Notes: a model not told the origin generated them from the sequence alone. A stretch of 39,043 bases of DNA from an uncultured Erysipelotrichaceae bacterium (GCA_910588075.1 CAJUOS010000016.1:1-39043), one strand, 5' to 3'; shown: positions 1 through 8,573, numbered from the stretch's first letter. Program-made: numbers and translations.

Positions 1-1750
1 CTGTATATGTTTGAGTCGCTATTTTTGAATATGTTAATGTTGAAACATTTTTCTTATTAATTGTATAAGCTAATCTTCTTGTTCCAGCATAATTACCCAT
101 TCCAGTTACAACAACATAAGCTGTTCCTGCTTTTGTATTGTTTAAATATGCTAATCTATAATCTTTATCTTTAACAAGCACTTTACCATTATCTTTTACC
201 ACAACATTAGATTTTAATGGTGAACCTGTATATGTGCATTGTGATAATGAAAATGTTTTTCCATAAATGTTTGTTTTATTAATCGTTTCAGCATATCCTT
301 TGATTCTTGCTGTTGAATCCAAAAGTCTAACCCAACCATATCCACTATTAACATAACTATAGTCATAGTTTGTATTATTAATAAAACTTATCCATGGGAA
401 ACTACTTGTTGAATCTATCCAATATGTTACATTTCTATTATTTGTAGATTTTAAAGTAATAACAATAGAATAACTTGAAGCATTTCCTAAATAAACTGTA
501 CTATTCAACTTCACATTATGCATTCCTACATATGTTGTCTTTCCACTTTGTGTTGCTAATAAAGAGCCAGATGTTGGTTGTGAAGTATTGATTAAATGTC
601 CATATATTTTAATTGTATATGATAAATTTGGTGTATCTGTTCCAAATGAAACACTAGATAATTTTTGAGTTTTTGTTGTACTTGTATTTTTAGTTTTATA
701 AATATTAGCAATCGTTACTTCATTTTGATAATGAGTATTAAGATATGGTGATGCTGAACCATCATATTGATAAACTTCATTGCTTGATTTTGTATTAACA
801 TCATATACACATGTATTACATAATGAAACTTCATCATATGACATCCAGAAATAACCATTATCTCCCCAATCATCTCCCCAACTATTTTTTACTAACCATG
901 CTCCATTATTTTTTGGACGTTGAGATTCATTTTGAGAAAAATTATTTCTACTATATGCATCATCCCATCCAACAATTGTAATGGCATGATTTGTTGTTTC
1001 TCTTCTTTCTGGATTATAATATGAAGTCTTACCATTTACTGTATTATAATATTTGGGAGCTTCATTTTCATCAGTAGCACTATAATACATTGCTACAACA
1101 CTTCCATAATCTTGGATTGCTTGTTTAACTAATGGCTTATTTTGCGAATCGAGATTATATGCATTTTTTAAAATATAAGACGTTTTATATTGATGTGTTT
1201 GTGAAGAATAATTTTCAGCATTTGCTATTTGACCATAAGGAAATACAGTTTCATCAGCAAAACCAAAATTATCAATACCATGAATTGTTAAAATATGATT
1301 TCCACCATTATTATAGAAAACACTATCTAATGGGTTTGTTTTATCATTTTTTGTATTTCCATAAAAATCTGGAAAAGTATTATAAAAATAATATGCCAAA
1401 TGAGCCTCAGATAAATCTACATTATTTTTAGTTTTTAATCCTTTTTTTATTAAAGATGTTTCTGCTGCACTACATGCCGCAAATGCCCAACAAGTTCCAT
1501 AATTTCCTTGATTCTTAGCATTTGTTACATAACCTTTCTCCACTGAACTATATTTTGTTGGGAAAGTAGCACCTCTTCTTAATAATATTGAACCATCACT
1601 TTCAGGATCAGGTATTCTTTCACGTTCTGGTAAAAGTTTATGTTTTTCAACAACTTTATCCCCATCTTCTTCTGCTTGAATAGATAAGACATTAGCTGTC
1701 ATAACTGTTATCATTAATAAAAATGACAAAATAATCTTTATAAATTTCAT
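1..1750 (-). CDS. Secreted C1 (papain-like) cysteine protease, partial
   Basis: Reading the minus strand from an ATG at 1750 gives about 583 residues with no stop before the window edge, so the C-terminus is missing. Residues 1-26 are a signal peptide (MKFIKIILSFLL...). The catalytic core is clear: Gln81 and Cys87 in QGNYGTCWAFA, His in NHAITIVGWDD, Asn in KNSWGDDWGD. A beta-rich lectin-like region follows the protease, as in other clostridial C1 peptidases, and then an adhesion-type repeat (YTGSPLKSNVVVKD ... GTAYVVVTG). The start is supported by AAGGGGG just upstream. Family knowledge: such enzymes are exported and act on proteins at the cell surface or in the medium. The natural substrate is unknown. 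The missing end probably holds more repeats or a wall-binding module. Confidence 0.9.
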   Translation of the reverse strand, partial: MKFIKIILSFLLMITVMTANVLSIQAEEDGDKVVEKHKLLPERERIPDPESDGSILLRRGATFPTKYSSVEKGYVTNAKNQGNYGTCWAFAACSAAETSLIKKGLKTKNNVDLSEAHLAYYFYNTFPDFYGNTKNDKTNPLDSVFYNNGGNHILTIHGIDNFGFADETVFPYGQIANAENYSSQTHQYKTSYILKNAYNLDSQNKPLVKQAIQDYGSVVAMYYSATDENEAPKYYNTVNGKTSYYNPERRETTNHAITIVGWDDAYSRNNFSQNESQRPKNNGAWLVKNSWGDDWGDNGYFWMSYDEVSLCNTCVYDVNTKSSNEVYQYDGSASPYLNTHYQNEVTIANIYKTKNTSTTKTQKLSSVSFGTDTPNLSYTIKIYGHLINTSQPTSGSLLATQSGKTTYVGMHNVKLNSTVYLGNASSYSIVITLKSTNNRNVTYWIDSTSSFPWISFINNTNYDYSYVNSGYGWVRLLDSTARIKGYAETINKTNIYGKTFSLSQCTYTGSPLKSNVVVKDNGKVLVKDKDYRLAYLNNTKAGTAYVVVTGMGNYAGTRRLAYTINKKNVSTLTYSKIATQTYT

Positions 1751-1878
1751 AGTATACCCCCTTATACTCTTATTTTAACTCTTTTATCCATTGAAATAAA
1801 GTAAAAATATATTTTTATCCTTATAAACAATTAAATATAATATTTCTCTATCCACTATATATTATTATTCAAAAAAAA

Positions 1879-1903
1879 GAACAACTTTATAAAAAAGTCA
1901 TTC
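1879..1903 (-). terminator. Rho-independent terminator after the VOC gene
   Basis: On the minus strand a 10-bp stem (GAATGACTTT / AAAGTTGTTC, two G-U pairs, 5-nt loop) is followed by eight T. It lies about 30 bases beyond the stop of the VOC gene and closes the VOC/AraC block. The rest of 1751-1931 holds no gene. Confidence 0.7.
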
Positions 1904-1931
1904 CTAAAATTCAGTATTCAATATTTATTTT

Positions 1932-2312
1932 TTAACATGATATTGTCAATATATTTCCATTATTATCAAAAATAGCAAATTCATCTTGTCCATAAAAAGT
2001 CTGATGAAGTTCTTTAGCAATCTGAACCTTTTCTTTCAATTCATCATATAATGCCTTTACATTATCAACAGTTATAAACAATGTAAATGTTGGTACTATA
2101 TCCCTGATATTTAAAGTTGGATATTCCTCAATTAAATTTTCCTTTTCTTGAAACATAATAGAAATCTTATCCTTACTCAAAATAGCAAAATTTAAAATAT
2201 CTCCATCTTCTGGAACACTTAATACCTTTTGAAAACCAAGATTTTCTACATAAAATTTTATCGTTTCTTTCACATTGTTGACCATTATATTGGTTGTTAT
2301 TGTTTCGTACAT
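1932..2312 (-). CDS. VOC/glyoxalase-superfamily protein
   Basis: A 126-residue single-domain protein with the vicinal oxygen chelate pattern: N-terminal ITTNIMVNNVKETIKFYVENLGF, central LFITVDNVKALYDEL, and C-terminal DEFAIFDNNGNILTI. Members of this superfamily are metal enzymes (glyoxalase, dioxygenase, fosfomycin-resistance type) or metal-free binding proteins (bleomycin-resistance type). The sequence alone does not fix the activity. GGGAGG sits at good distance before the ATG. It lies 65 bases downstream of an AraC-type regulator on the same strand, which suggests that it is the regulator's target or co-transcribed with it. The likely role is handling a small toxic molecule; the substrate is unknown. 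Confidence 0.8.
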   Translation of the reverse strand: MYETITTNIMVNNVKETIKFYVENLGFQKVLSVPEDGDILNFAILSKDKISIMFQEKENLIEEYPTLNIRDIVPTFTLFITVDNVKALYDELKEKVQIAKELHQTFYGQDEFAIFDNNGNILTISC

Positions 2313-2348
2313 TATTATCTACCTCCCAATATAATTATAAAAAGAAAA

Positions 2349-2376
2349 ATGTCCCTTGTATTGTAAAAAACGGACA
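2349..2376 (-). terminator. Weak hairpin between AraC and VOC genes
   Basis: On the minus strand ATGTCC ... GGACAT with a 17-base loop is followed by TTTTTC. It directly follows the AraC stop codon. The stem is short and the loop large, so it may only partly terminate, or may be a regulatory site for the downstream VOC gene. Confidence 0.35.
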
Positions 2377-2377
2377 T

Positions 2378-3160
2378 CTACTTATAATTCTCTATCATCT
2401 TTAATGGTGAAACACCTGTATATTTCTTTATTTCTTTTATAAAATGGGATTGATCATAAAAACCACATAAATGAGCAATATCAACTAAATTCATATTATC
2501 ATCTAAGATAAGTGTTAAGCATAAATGCAAACGCAATATATTTAATAAGACTTTTGGTGATACCCCATAATAAACTTTAAATAATCTATATAGATGTCTT
2601 TCATTATATCCAAATCTTGTAGCAATATTTATAACACTTTGTTCTTTAGGACTTTTATATAATTCTTCAATAACCTCTATAAATTGCAAATTTATATCTT
2701 TACTTGTTTTTTTCAATAAATATTTTTTTAAACACTCTATTCTTTCATTTGTATTATTCAATTTGAATATTTCATTAATATTTTCTTCTTTTTCTATGTC
2801 ATCAAAAGAAATTTGATTATCCATGATTTTATGAGCTTCTATATGAAAAAGCAAATAAAATAAACTTGGCTTTAATCTTACACCCATATAATCTATTTTT
2901 TTACTTAATTGAAAAGGTTCTGTTTCTTTACTAAAACCTGCAAAACAAATTGTTTGACTTATAAAATCTATAACAATATCAATACAAGCATCTGGTAAAA
3001 TATTATTTAATAATGTTTTATCTAGTGTTTGTTTTGACTTCATTGTCCAAATACACATACAATAATCTTTAAGTTCTTTAAGATTATATTCTGTATATTT
3101 TACATTTTCATTAAATTCTTTATCTAATATATAGGGTATTTGTTTAGGATAATACATCAT
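2378..3160 (-). CDS. AraC-family transcriptional regulator (DUF6597-like N-terminus)
   Basis: A 260-residue protein. The last ~100 residues carry two helix-turn-helix units of the AraC type (SVINIATRFGYNERHLYRLFK and DIAHLCGFYDQSHFIKEIKKYTGVSP), ending with the usual GVSPLKM motif. The N-terminal ~140 residues resemble the DUF6597 sensing domain often found on AraC regulators (ILPDACIDIVIDF, GVRLKPS). Two adjacent ATG codons (3160 and 3157) follow AGAGGAAAT; either could start. The VOC gene directly downstream is the obvious candidate target. The inducer cannot be read from the sequence. Confidence 0.85.
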   Translation of the reverse strand: MMYYPKQIPYILDKEFNENVKYTEYNLKELKDYCMCIWTMKSKQTLDKTLLNNILPDACIDIVIDFISQTICFAGFSKETEPFQLSKKIDYMGVRLKPSLFYLLFHIEAHKIMDNQISFDDIEKEENINEIFKLNNTNERIECLKKYLLKKTSKDINLQFIEVIEELYKSPKEQSVINIATRFGYNERHLYRLFKVYYGVSPKVLLNILRLHLCLTLILDDNMNLVDIAHLCGFYDQSHFIKEIKKYTGVSPLKMIENYK

Positions 3161-3190
3161 TATTTCCTCTTCTAATTATTATCTTAAATT

Positions 3191-3670
3191 TTATTTATGA
3201 TATGTTTCATTTCGCATAATTTTAAAAGCTCTATAAATTTGTTCAGTAAGAATCAAGCGCATGAGTTGATGTGGAAATGTCATATTTGAGAAACTGAGTC
3301 TAAAATTAGCTCTTTCTAGTATATCTTCTCCATGTCCCAAAGAACCTCCAATCACAAAATCTATTGTACTTTTTCCATCTATCATACATTTTTCAATATG
3401 TTTAGAAAATTCAACAGAATCTATTGCATTACCATGAACATCTAATAAAATAACATAATCATCTTGTTTAATCTTATCTAAAATTTTTCTTCCTTCTTTA
3501 ACTTTTACAATCACTTCTTCAGCCAATGATGCCTTTTCAGGTATTCTTTCATCAGCTACTTCAATCACTTCAATATCAGCATATCCTGATATCCTTTTGA
3601 TATATTCTTTAATCCCATTAACTAGATATTTTTCTTTTAATTTCCCAACACATATTATTTTAATCTTCAT
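3191..3670 (-). CDS. rlmH: 23S rRNA (pseudouridine1915-N3)-methyltransferase RlmH
   Basis: A 159-residue SPOUT-class enzyme that methylates pseudouridine 1915 in helix 69 of 23S rRNA using S-adenosylmethionine. The hallmarks are present: N-terminal MKIKIICVGKLKEKYL, the SAM-binding knot VIGGSLGHG, and the C-terminal FPHQLMRLILTEQIYRAFKI ending in YHK. A longer frame opens at 3739, but the start at 3670 restores the family N-terminus and has GGAGG just upstream. It overlaps the end of the walJ-like gene by 11 bases, implying coupled translation. The walJ (yycJ)-rlmH neighbourhood is also known from other Firmicutes. Confidence 0.96.
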   Translation of the reverse strand: MKIKIICVGKLKEKYLVNGIKEYIKRISGYADIEVIEVADERIPEKASLAEEVIVKVKEGRKILDKIKQDDYVILLDVHGNAIDSVEFSKHIEKCMIDGKSTIDFVIGGSLGHGEDILERANFRLSFSNMTFPHQLMRLILTEQIYRAFKIMRNETYHK

Positions 3671-4406
3671 ACTTTCCTCCTGAAACAACATCAACTTGAC
3701 TTGCCACTTTAATATTTTCAAACACAATATGATTATCATTAAATATATTTTTATATGTTTCTAATGCTTTTTCTTTAGTATTTGCTTCTTGAGATAAATG
3801 TGCTAAGATAATTTCTTTCGTTTTTTCTCCCATAACTTCACTCATTAGATGAGCACTATATTCATTATTTAAATGTCCTTCATCATTTAAAATTCTATTT
3901 TTTAAAAATAAAGGTCTTTTTGTTGCCATCAACATTTCAATATCATGATTACTTTCAATAATATAATAATTAAGATTTTTTATATATTTTCTATTTTTCT
4001 GTGATACATATCCTGTATCTGTCATATAAAGTAATGTTTCTTGTGTTGTAAAAACAAACCCAATGGGATCACTTGCATCATGTGATGTTTTTAATGTCAA
4101 CACATCAAATTGACCAAATTGTCTATGTTCATATGGTATTAATGTATGATATTCATCTAAATTTTCTATATTCTTTTTTGCTGAAAAAACAATATCTTTA
4201 TCAAAAATATGAATATTTTTATTATGATCATAATGATCATGTGTTAAAAAAACATAATGAATATCATCTTCATTAAAACCTAAATTCTTTAATCTAAATA
4301 ATAATTGTTTTCTAGAAATACCACAATCAATTAATATTCCACATCCATTTTCATATATAAAAGTTGCATTTCCTTTAGAACCACTTGCTAAAACATGAAA
4401 TTCCAT
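3660..4406 (-). CDS. walJ: WalJ/YycJ-type metallo-beta-lactamase-fold hydrolase
   Basis: A 248-residue MBL-fold protein. It begins MEFHVLASGSKGNATFIY, the conserved family start, and has the metal-binding motif THDHYDHN (HxHxDH, residues ~55-60), a later TSHDA, an MTDTGY motif and IIESNHD near the middle. WalJ/YycJ proteins are implicated in DNA repair and cell-division timing in relatives and have 5'-3' exonuclease activity in some species. The start is the only ATG matching the family N-terminus, with GGAGAG upstream. It is the first gene of a two-gene unit with rlmH. Confidence 0.9.
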   Translation of the reverse strand: MEFHVLASGSKGNATFIYENGCGILIDCGISRKQLLFRLKNLGFNEDDIHYVFLTHDHYDHNKNIHIFDKDIVFSAKKNIENLDEYHTLIPYEHRQFGQFDVLTLKTSHDASDPIGFVFTTQETLLYMTDTGYVSQKNRKYIKNLNYYIIESNHDIEMLMATKRPLFLKNRILNDEGHLNNEYSAHLMSEVMGEKTKEIILAHLSQEANTKEKALETYKNIFNDNHIVFENIKVASQVDVVSGGKYED

Positions 4407-4542
4407 AATTCTCTCCTTTTCTCACTTCATTATACAAATTCAAAAATAAAAAAACAAGAAAGATTAAAATTTTATCTTTTGAAAAAAATATCATCATTTT
4501 TAATTTTATGTTAGAATAATATTGTAAGGGAGGTTTTATATT

Positions 4543-5127
4543 ATGCCAAAAATTATTACAATTGCTAGAGAATATGGCTCTGGTGGACGTTTAATAGCTC
4601 AAAAAGTGGCTGAAAAATTGCAACTTGTTTATTATGATAATGAAGTTATTGATTTGGCTGCAAAAGAATTAGGTTTTGATATTGATACAATTAGAAAAGC
4701 TGCTGAAGAAAAATCATCAAGTTTTATGTATACTATGTCATCTTCTGCATTCACTTTGCCATTGAATGATCAAGTTTTTACAACACAATCTAAAATTATT
4801 CGTCATCTTGCTAAGCACGATTCTTGCATTATTGTTAATGGATGTGCTGATTATGTATTAGAAGATTATGATGATGTTTTAACTGTTTTTATTCATGCTC
4901 CTTTAGAATCAAGAATAAAACGTGTTAAAGATGAATACAAAGAAAATCATGATGATATCAAGCGATTTGTCATGAAAAAAGATAAAGGAAGAAGTAATTA
5001 TTATAACTATTATACAACTAAAAAATGGGGTCAATTAAAGAATTTTGACCTTACAATCAATAGTGATTTAGGAATTGATGAAGCTGCTGATATTATTGTG
5101 AAATTATTTCAAAAAGGAAATTTTTAA
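4543..5127 (+). CDS. Cytidylate kinase-like family protein
   Basis: A 194-residue P-loop protein of the cytidylate kinase-like family (PF13189 type). It starts MPKIITIAREYGSGGRLIAQ, with the nucleotide-binding loop at residues ~9-16. ESRIKRVKDEY and the following KKDKGRSNYYNYYT match the lid region of this family. It is not canonical Cmk, which is longer and has a CMP-binding insert. The true substrate is not established. GGGAGG precedes the ATG. The stop codon abuts the ATG of the MATE gene with no spacer, so the two are translationally coupled, a pairing also seen in other gut Firmicutes. Confidence 0.88.
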   Translation: MPKIITIAREYGSGGRLIAQKVAEKLQLVYYDNEVIDLAAKELGFDIDTIRKAAEEKSSSFMYTMSSSAFTLPLNDQVFTTQSKIIRHLAKHDSCIIVNGCADYVLEDYDDVLTVFIHAPLESRIKRVKDEYKENHDDIKRFVMKKDKGRSNYYNYYTTKKWGQLKNFDLTINSDLGIDEAADIIVKLFQKGNF

Positions 5128-6480
5128 ATGACAAAAGAAAATAAAATGGGCGTTATGCCTGTGAATAAGCTTCTTATTTCAATGTCGCTTCCAATGATTA
5201 TTTCCATGCTTGTTCAAGCTATGTATAATATCGTTGATAGTATATTTGTTGCGCAAATAAGTGAAAATGCTTTAACAGCGGTTTCTCTTGCCTTTCCATT
5301 ACAAAATCTTATGATTGCTTTTGCAGGTGGAACTGCTGTTGGAGTTAATGCTTTACTTTCTCGAAGTCTTGGAGAGAAAAACCAAGAACATGTTAATCAG
5401 ACTGCAACTCATTCTATCCTTATCTATGTTATAACAGCTTGTATCTTTGCAATATTGGGATTGACTTTTTCCCATTTCTTCTTTAATGTTCAAACATCAA
5501 ATCAAGAAATTGTTGATGCTGGTACAATTTATGCCATGATTGTTGTAGGATGTTCTTTTGGTTTATTTGGACAATTTTTATTTGAAAGACTTCTTCAAGC
5601 AACTGGAAGAACAGTACATACAATGATAACTCAAGGATTAGGAGCAATTATTAATATTATACTAGATCCTATTTTTATTTTTGGATATTTTGGTTTACCT
5701 AAAATGGGTGTGGCTGGAGCTGCTCTCGCAACTGTTTTAGGACAAATTATTGCTTTTATTCTTGCCGTAGTTTTTAATTTTAAATTTAATCATGATATTC
5801 AATTTCAATTCTCTGGTTTTCAATTAGATTTAAGTATTATTAAACAAATTTATTCAGTTGGAGTCCCTTCCATTATTATGCAATCTATTGGAAGTATCAT
5901 GACTTTTGGTATGAATAAGATTTTGATTACATTTTCTACCACTGCAACTGCTGTATTTGGAGTTTATTTCAAACTACAAAGTTTTGTATTTATGCCTGTA
6001 TTTGGATTAAATAATGGAATGATTCCTATCATTGCTTATAATTTAGGAGCAAAGAAAAAGGAACGTATGATTGATACAATTAGACTTGCTATGATTTATG
6101 CTACTAGTATGATGATAGTTGGAATTATTTTATTTGAGTGTATTCCTGAAATATTACTAGGATTCTTTAACGCTTCTACTGATATGATTGCTATTGGAAC
6201 ACCAGCTTTAAGAATTATTGCTATTCATTTTATTTTTGCAGGTTATGGGATTGTATGTGGAGCTGTTTTTCAAGCTGTTGGAAAAGGTACATATAGTTTA
6301 TTAACTTCATTAATAAGACAATTATTTGTTTTATTGCCTTGTGCTTATGCTTTATCTTTATTTGGAAATATTAATCTTATCTGGTTATGTTTCCCTATTG
6401 CTGAAATTTCTTCAGCAATTACATCAACAATATTATTTAATAAAATAAAAAAGATGATATCTGCTGTTGAAAGTTTATAA
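5128..6480 (+). CDS. MATE-family efflux transporter
   Basis: A 450-residue integral membrane protein with about 12 hydrophobic helices in two homologous halves. The start (KLLISMSLPMIISMLVQAMYNIVDSIFVAQI) and AFPLQNLMIAFAGGTAVG are typical of the MATE family. These proteins export cationic drugs or metabolites in exchange for Na+ or H+. The substrate is not predictable here. Its ribosome-binding site lies within the end of the upstream kinase-like gene (AAAAAGGAA), and the two genes form one operon ended by the hairpin at 6504. Confidence 0.93.
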   Translation: MTKENKMGVMPVNKLLISMSLPMIISMLVQAMYNIVDSIFVAQISENALTAVSLAFPLQNLMIAFAGGTAVGVNALLSRSLGEKNQEHVNQTATHSILIYVITACIFAILGLTFSHFFFNVQTSNQEIVDAGTIYAMIVVGCSFGLFGQFLFERLLQATGRTVHTMITQGLGAIINIILDPIFIFGYFGLPKMGVAGAALATVLGQIIAFILAVVFNFKFNHDIQFQFSGFQLDLSIIKQIYSVGVPSIIMQSIGSIMTFGMNKILITFSTTATAVFGVYFKLQSFVFMPVFGLNNGMIPIIAYNLGAKKKERMIDTIRLAMIYATSMMIVGIILFECIPEILLGFFNASTDMIAIGTPALRIIAIHFIFAGYGIVCGAVFQAVGKGTYSLLTSLIRQLFVLLPCAYALSLFGNINLIWLCFPIAEISSAITSTILFNKIKKMISAVESL

Positions 6481-6503
6481 AAAACTTTTCAACACAAAAG
6501 AAA

Positions 6504-6524
6504 AAGAGTGGTTCTTCCACTCTT
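6504..6524. terminator. Bidirectional terminator between MATE gene and rpmE
   Basis: AAGAGTGG / CCACTCTT, a perfect 8-bp stem with a TTCTT loop. It is flanked by an A-rich left side and a T-rich right side, so it can end both the plus-strand MATE operon and the minus-strand rpmE transcript. Confidence 0.88.
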
Positions 6525-6530
6525 ATTTTC

Positions 6531-6734
6531 TTATTTAAGTCCGTATTTTTTATTGAATTTATCAACACGTCCATCTGCACTTGCAAATCTTTGTTTACCA
6601 GTATAGAATGGATGACAATTTGAACAAGTATCAACACGAATTTCATTTAATACTGAACCTGTTTCAAATTCATTTCCACATGAAGTACATACGACTTTTA
6701 CTTTTTTGTAATTTGGATGAATTCCTTTTTTCAT
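6531..6734 (-). CDS. rpmE: 50S ribosomal protein L31, zinc-binding type
   Basis: A 67-residue L31 with the four zinc-binding cysteines C16, C19, C37 and C40 (VVCTSCG and DTCSNCHPFYTGKQ), so this is the C+ (RpmE) form rather than the zinc-free paralogue. It ends FNKKYGLK as usual. AAGGAGATAAT precedes the ATG. It has its own promoter (6791-6819) in the gap behind murA and ends at the shared terminator. In Bacillus, rpmE also sits near a murA paralogue. Confidence 0.97.
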   Translation of the reverse strand: MKKGIHPNYKKVKVVCTSCGNEFETGSVLNEIRVDTCSNCHPFYTGKQRFASADGRVDKFNKKYGLK

Positions 6735-6790
6735 TTTATTATCTCCTTCCGCCTTGAAATATTTGCTACTTCAAAGTAAGTTGCTAATTT

Positions 6791-6819
6791 ATAATAGCAT
6801 TTCCTATTGTTAAATTCAA
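6791..6819 (-). promoter_or_regulatory. Promoter of rpmE
   Basis: On the minus strand TTGAAT (6819-6814) and TATTAT (6796-6791) are separated by exactly 17 bases. The ~55-base leader that follows can form CTTTGAA/TTCAAGG just before the ribosome-binding site; it may be an L31 autoregulatory leader, which is inference only. Confidence 0.65.
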
Positions 6820-6835
6820 CACTTTTTTTAAATAA

Positions 6836-8104
6836 TTAATCATCTATTTCATAACGTGTAATATGTGCACCTAAAGTAATTAACTTATGATCAATATTAT
6901 CATATCCTCTATCTATATGATAAATATTTGTAATTTCTGTCTTTCCTGTAGCAATAAGTCCAGCTATAACTAATGCTGCTCCACATCTTAAATCTGTTGC
7001 TTCTACTCTTGCTCCATGTAATGGTGTTGCTCCATGAATAATACTTGTCGCTTCTTCTAATTCAATATTTGCTCCCATTTTATTTAATTGTTCACAATGT
7101 TTAAAACGTTCAGCATAAATCGTTTCTTTTACTTGAGAATCTCCTTCAGCTTGAGTTAATAATGTTGTTAATGGTTGTTGCAAATCAGTAGCAAAACCTG
7201 GATAAGTCTGTGTTTTAATATTAACATGATGTAATGGAGCTCTTCCTCCATATACAATAATACTATCTCCTATAACTTCCATTTCTACTCCCATTTCTTT
7301 TAATTTTGAAATAAGAGCTTCTAAATGTTGGGGAATAATATTTTGAATAAGCACTTTTTCTCCAGCAGCAGCAGCTATAACTAAAAATGTTCCAGCTTCA
7401 ATACGATCAGGAATAATTTCATGGAATGTTCCATGAAGATGTTCAACTCCTTCAATTGTAATTGTATCTGTACCTACGCCTCTAATCTTAGCACCCATTT
7501 TTGTTAATAAATTGGCTACATCAATAATCTCTGGTTCTTTTGCAGCATTTTCTATAACTGTTTTTCCTTTAGCTTTAACAGCTGCAAATAATATATTAAT
7601 TGTTGCTCCCACAGAAGCAAAATCTAAATAAATTCTATTTCCAATTAATTCATCTGCTTCTAATATATAAGTATCATCTTCATAAGTGATTTTTGCCCCT
7701 AAAGCTTCAAATCCTTTTAAATGCAAGTCAATTGGACGTGGTCCTAAATAACATCCTCCAGGCATCTTTATCTTTACTCTCTTATATTTTCCAAGCAAAA
7801 CACCCATAAAATAATAAGATGCTCTTAACTTATTAACAGCATCACTCACTAAAGGTAAATCCTTCATATGAGTTGGATCAATAGTCACTTTATCTCCTTC
7901 TACACTTACTTCACAATTCAATTCTTTCAATAATATAGCTAAAGCTTTAACATCAGAAATTTCTGGAACTCCATAAATTTCTACTGGTTCATCTGATAAA
8001 ACTGTTGCTGGAATAAGTGCAACAGTTGCATTTTTTGCTCCACTTATACGTACAGTTCCATTTAATTTATATCCACCTTCAATAGCAATGACTCTTTCTG
8101 ACAT
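6836..8104 (-). CDS. murA: UDP-N-acetylglucosamine 1-carboxyvinyltransferase (MurA)
   Basis: A 422-residue enzyme for the first committed step of peptidoglycan synthesis: transfer of enolpyruvate from PEP to UDP-GlcNAc, in the cytoplasm. The catalytic Cys118 is present in PGGCYLGPRP, so the enzyme should be fosfomycin-sensitive. Lys24 and Asn25 (SGAKNA) and Arg94 (RASYYFMG) are also conserved. Length is normal. AAAGGAAG precedes the ATG. Proximity to rpmE and fbaA resembles the second murA copy of Bacillus (murAB/murZ), so this may be the murZ-type paralogue; that needs the other copy to decide. Confidence 0.97.
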   Translation of the reverse strand: MSERVIAIEGGYKLNGTVRISGAKNATVALIPATVLSDEPVEIYGVPEISDVKALAILLKELNCEVSVEGDKVTIDPTHMKDLPLVSDAVNKLRASYYFMGVLLGKYKRVKIKMPGGCYLGPRPIDLHLKGFEALGAKITYEDDTYILEADELIGNRIYLDFASVGATINILFAAVKAKGKTVIENAAKEPEIIDVANLLTKMGAKIRGVGTDTITIEGVEHLHGTFHEIIPDRIEAGTFLVIAAAAGEKVLIQNIIPQHLEALISKLKEMGVEMEVIGDSIIVYGGRAPLHHVNIKTQTYPGFATDLQQPLTTLLTQAEGDSQVKETIYAERFKHCEQLNKMGANIELEEATSIIHGATPLHGARVEATDLRCGAALVIAGLIATGKTEITNIYHIDRGYDNIDHKLITLGAHITRYEIDD

Positions 8105-8169
8105 TGTTTTCTTCCTTTCTTTCTCTTTATATATTCAAACATTAAAGTAATGCAAATTTTCACAATTAA

Positions 8170-8198
8170 ATTATACATATAAATATGCAAAATATCAA
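8170..8198 (-). promoter_or_regulatory. Promoter of murA
   Basis: TTGATA (8198-8193) and TATAAT (8175-8170) on the minus strand, 17-base spacing, about 65 bases before the murA start codon. Confidence 0.7.
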
Positions 8199-8228
8199 AG
8201 AAAATTCACAACAATTTTTAAAAGCCTC

Positions 8229-8256
8229 TTTACACATTTTTTTTGCGTGGTATACT
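8229..8256 (+). promoter_or_regulatory. Promoter of tRNA-Glu
   Basis: TTTACA (8229-8234), 16-base spacer, TATACT (8251-8256), ending 8 bases before the first tRNA nucleotide. Confidence 0.65.
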
Positions 8257-8264
8257 TATATTAT

Positions 8265-8340
8265 GCTCCGTTGGTGAAGTGGTCAACACACATGGTTCTC
8301 ATCCATGCATTCAGGGGTTCGAACCCCCTACGGAGTACCA
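8265..8340 (+). tRNA. tRNA-Glu (anticodon CUC)
   Basis: A full cloverleaf of 76 nt with encoded CCA. Acceptor arm is GCTCCGT/ACGGAGT with a G1-U72 pair, D stem GTG/CAC, anticodon stem CATGG/CCATG around TTCTCAT (anticodon CTC, residues 34-36), and T stem AGGGG/CCCCT around TTCGAAC. It reads GAG. This is an extra isoacceptor; the UUC form normally reads both Glu codons in AT-rich Firmicutes. A terminator follows at once, so it is a single-gene transcript. Confidence 0.93.
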
Positions 8341-8348
8341 AGACATTT

Positions 8349-8370
8349 ACGAAACAAGAAATTGTTTCGT
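8349..8370 (+). terminator. Terminator of tRNA-Glu
   Basis: ACGAAACAA / TTGTTTCGT, 9 bp, GAAA loop, followed by seven T. Confidence 0.9.
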
Positions 8371-8379
8371 TTTTTTATT

Positions 8380-8538
8380 TCCAATAATATTTATCATTGG
8401 TACTTTTTAATAATTCTTTATATAATAATTATTTTTATAAATAAAGACTATTCAAAAAACTGTGTACCCAAAAAATAGACCTGTCGATTATAAAAACATG
8501 TCTACTTCTAAAGAAGTTTATAAATTTTAAAAACAATC
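8380..8538. other. AT-rich spacer with possible IS-end remnant
   Basis: No reading frame is recognisable here. The stretch around 8446-8478 (GACTATTCAAAAAACTGTGT, then ACCCAAAAAATAGACC) resembles the terminal repeats of IS256-type elements, from memory. No transposase is present, so at most a solo end remains. Confidence 0.25.
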
Positions 8539-8553
8539 TAGATAAATAAAGTT

Positions 8554-8573
8554 CCACCAGCCATAGCTGGTGG
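8554..8573. repeat. IS200 right-end hairpin
   Basis: CCACCAGC CATA GCTGGTGG, a perfect 8-bp stem with 4-base loop and T-rich flank. Confidence 0.75.

Noticed and set aside
1132..1431. 99-codon plus-strand frame
   Set aside because: Shadow of the protease gene on the other strand; no family pattern or ribosome-binding site.
6437..6646. 69-codon minus-strand frame over the MATE end and rpmE
   Set aside because: Out-of-frame shadow of rpmE crossing a terminator.
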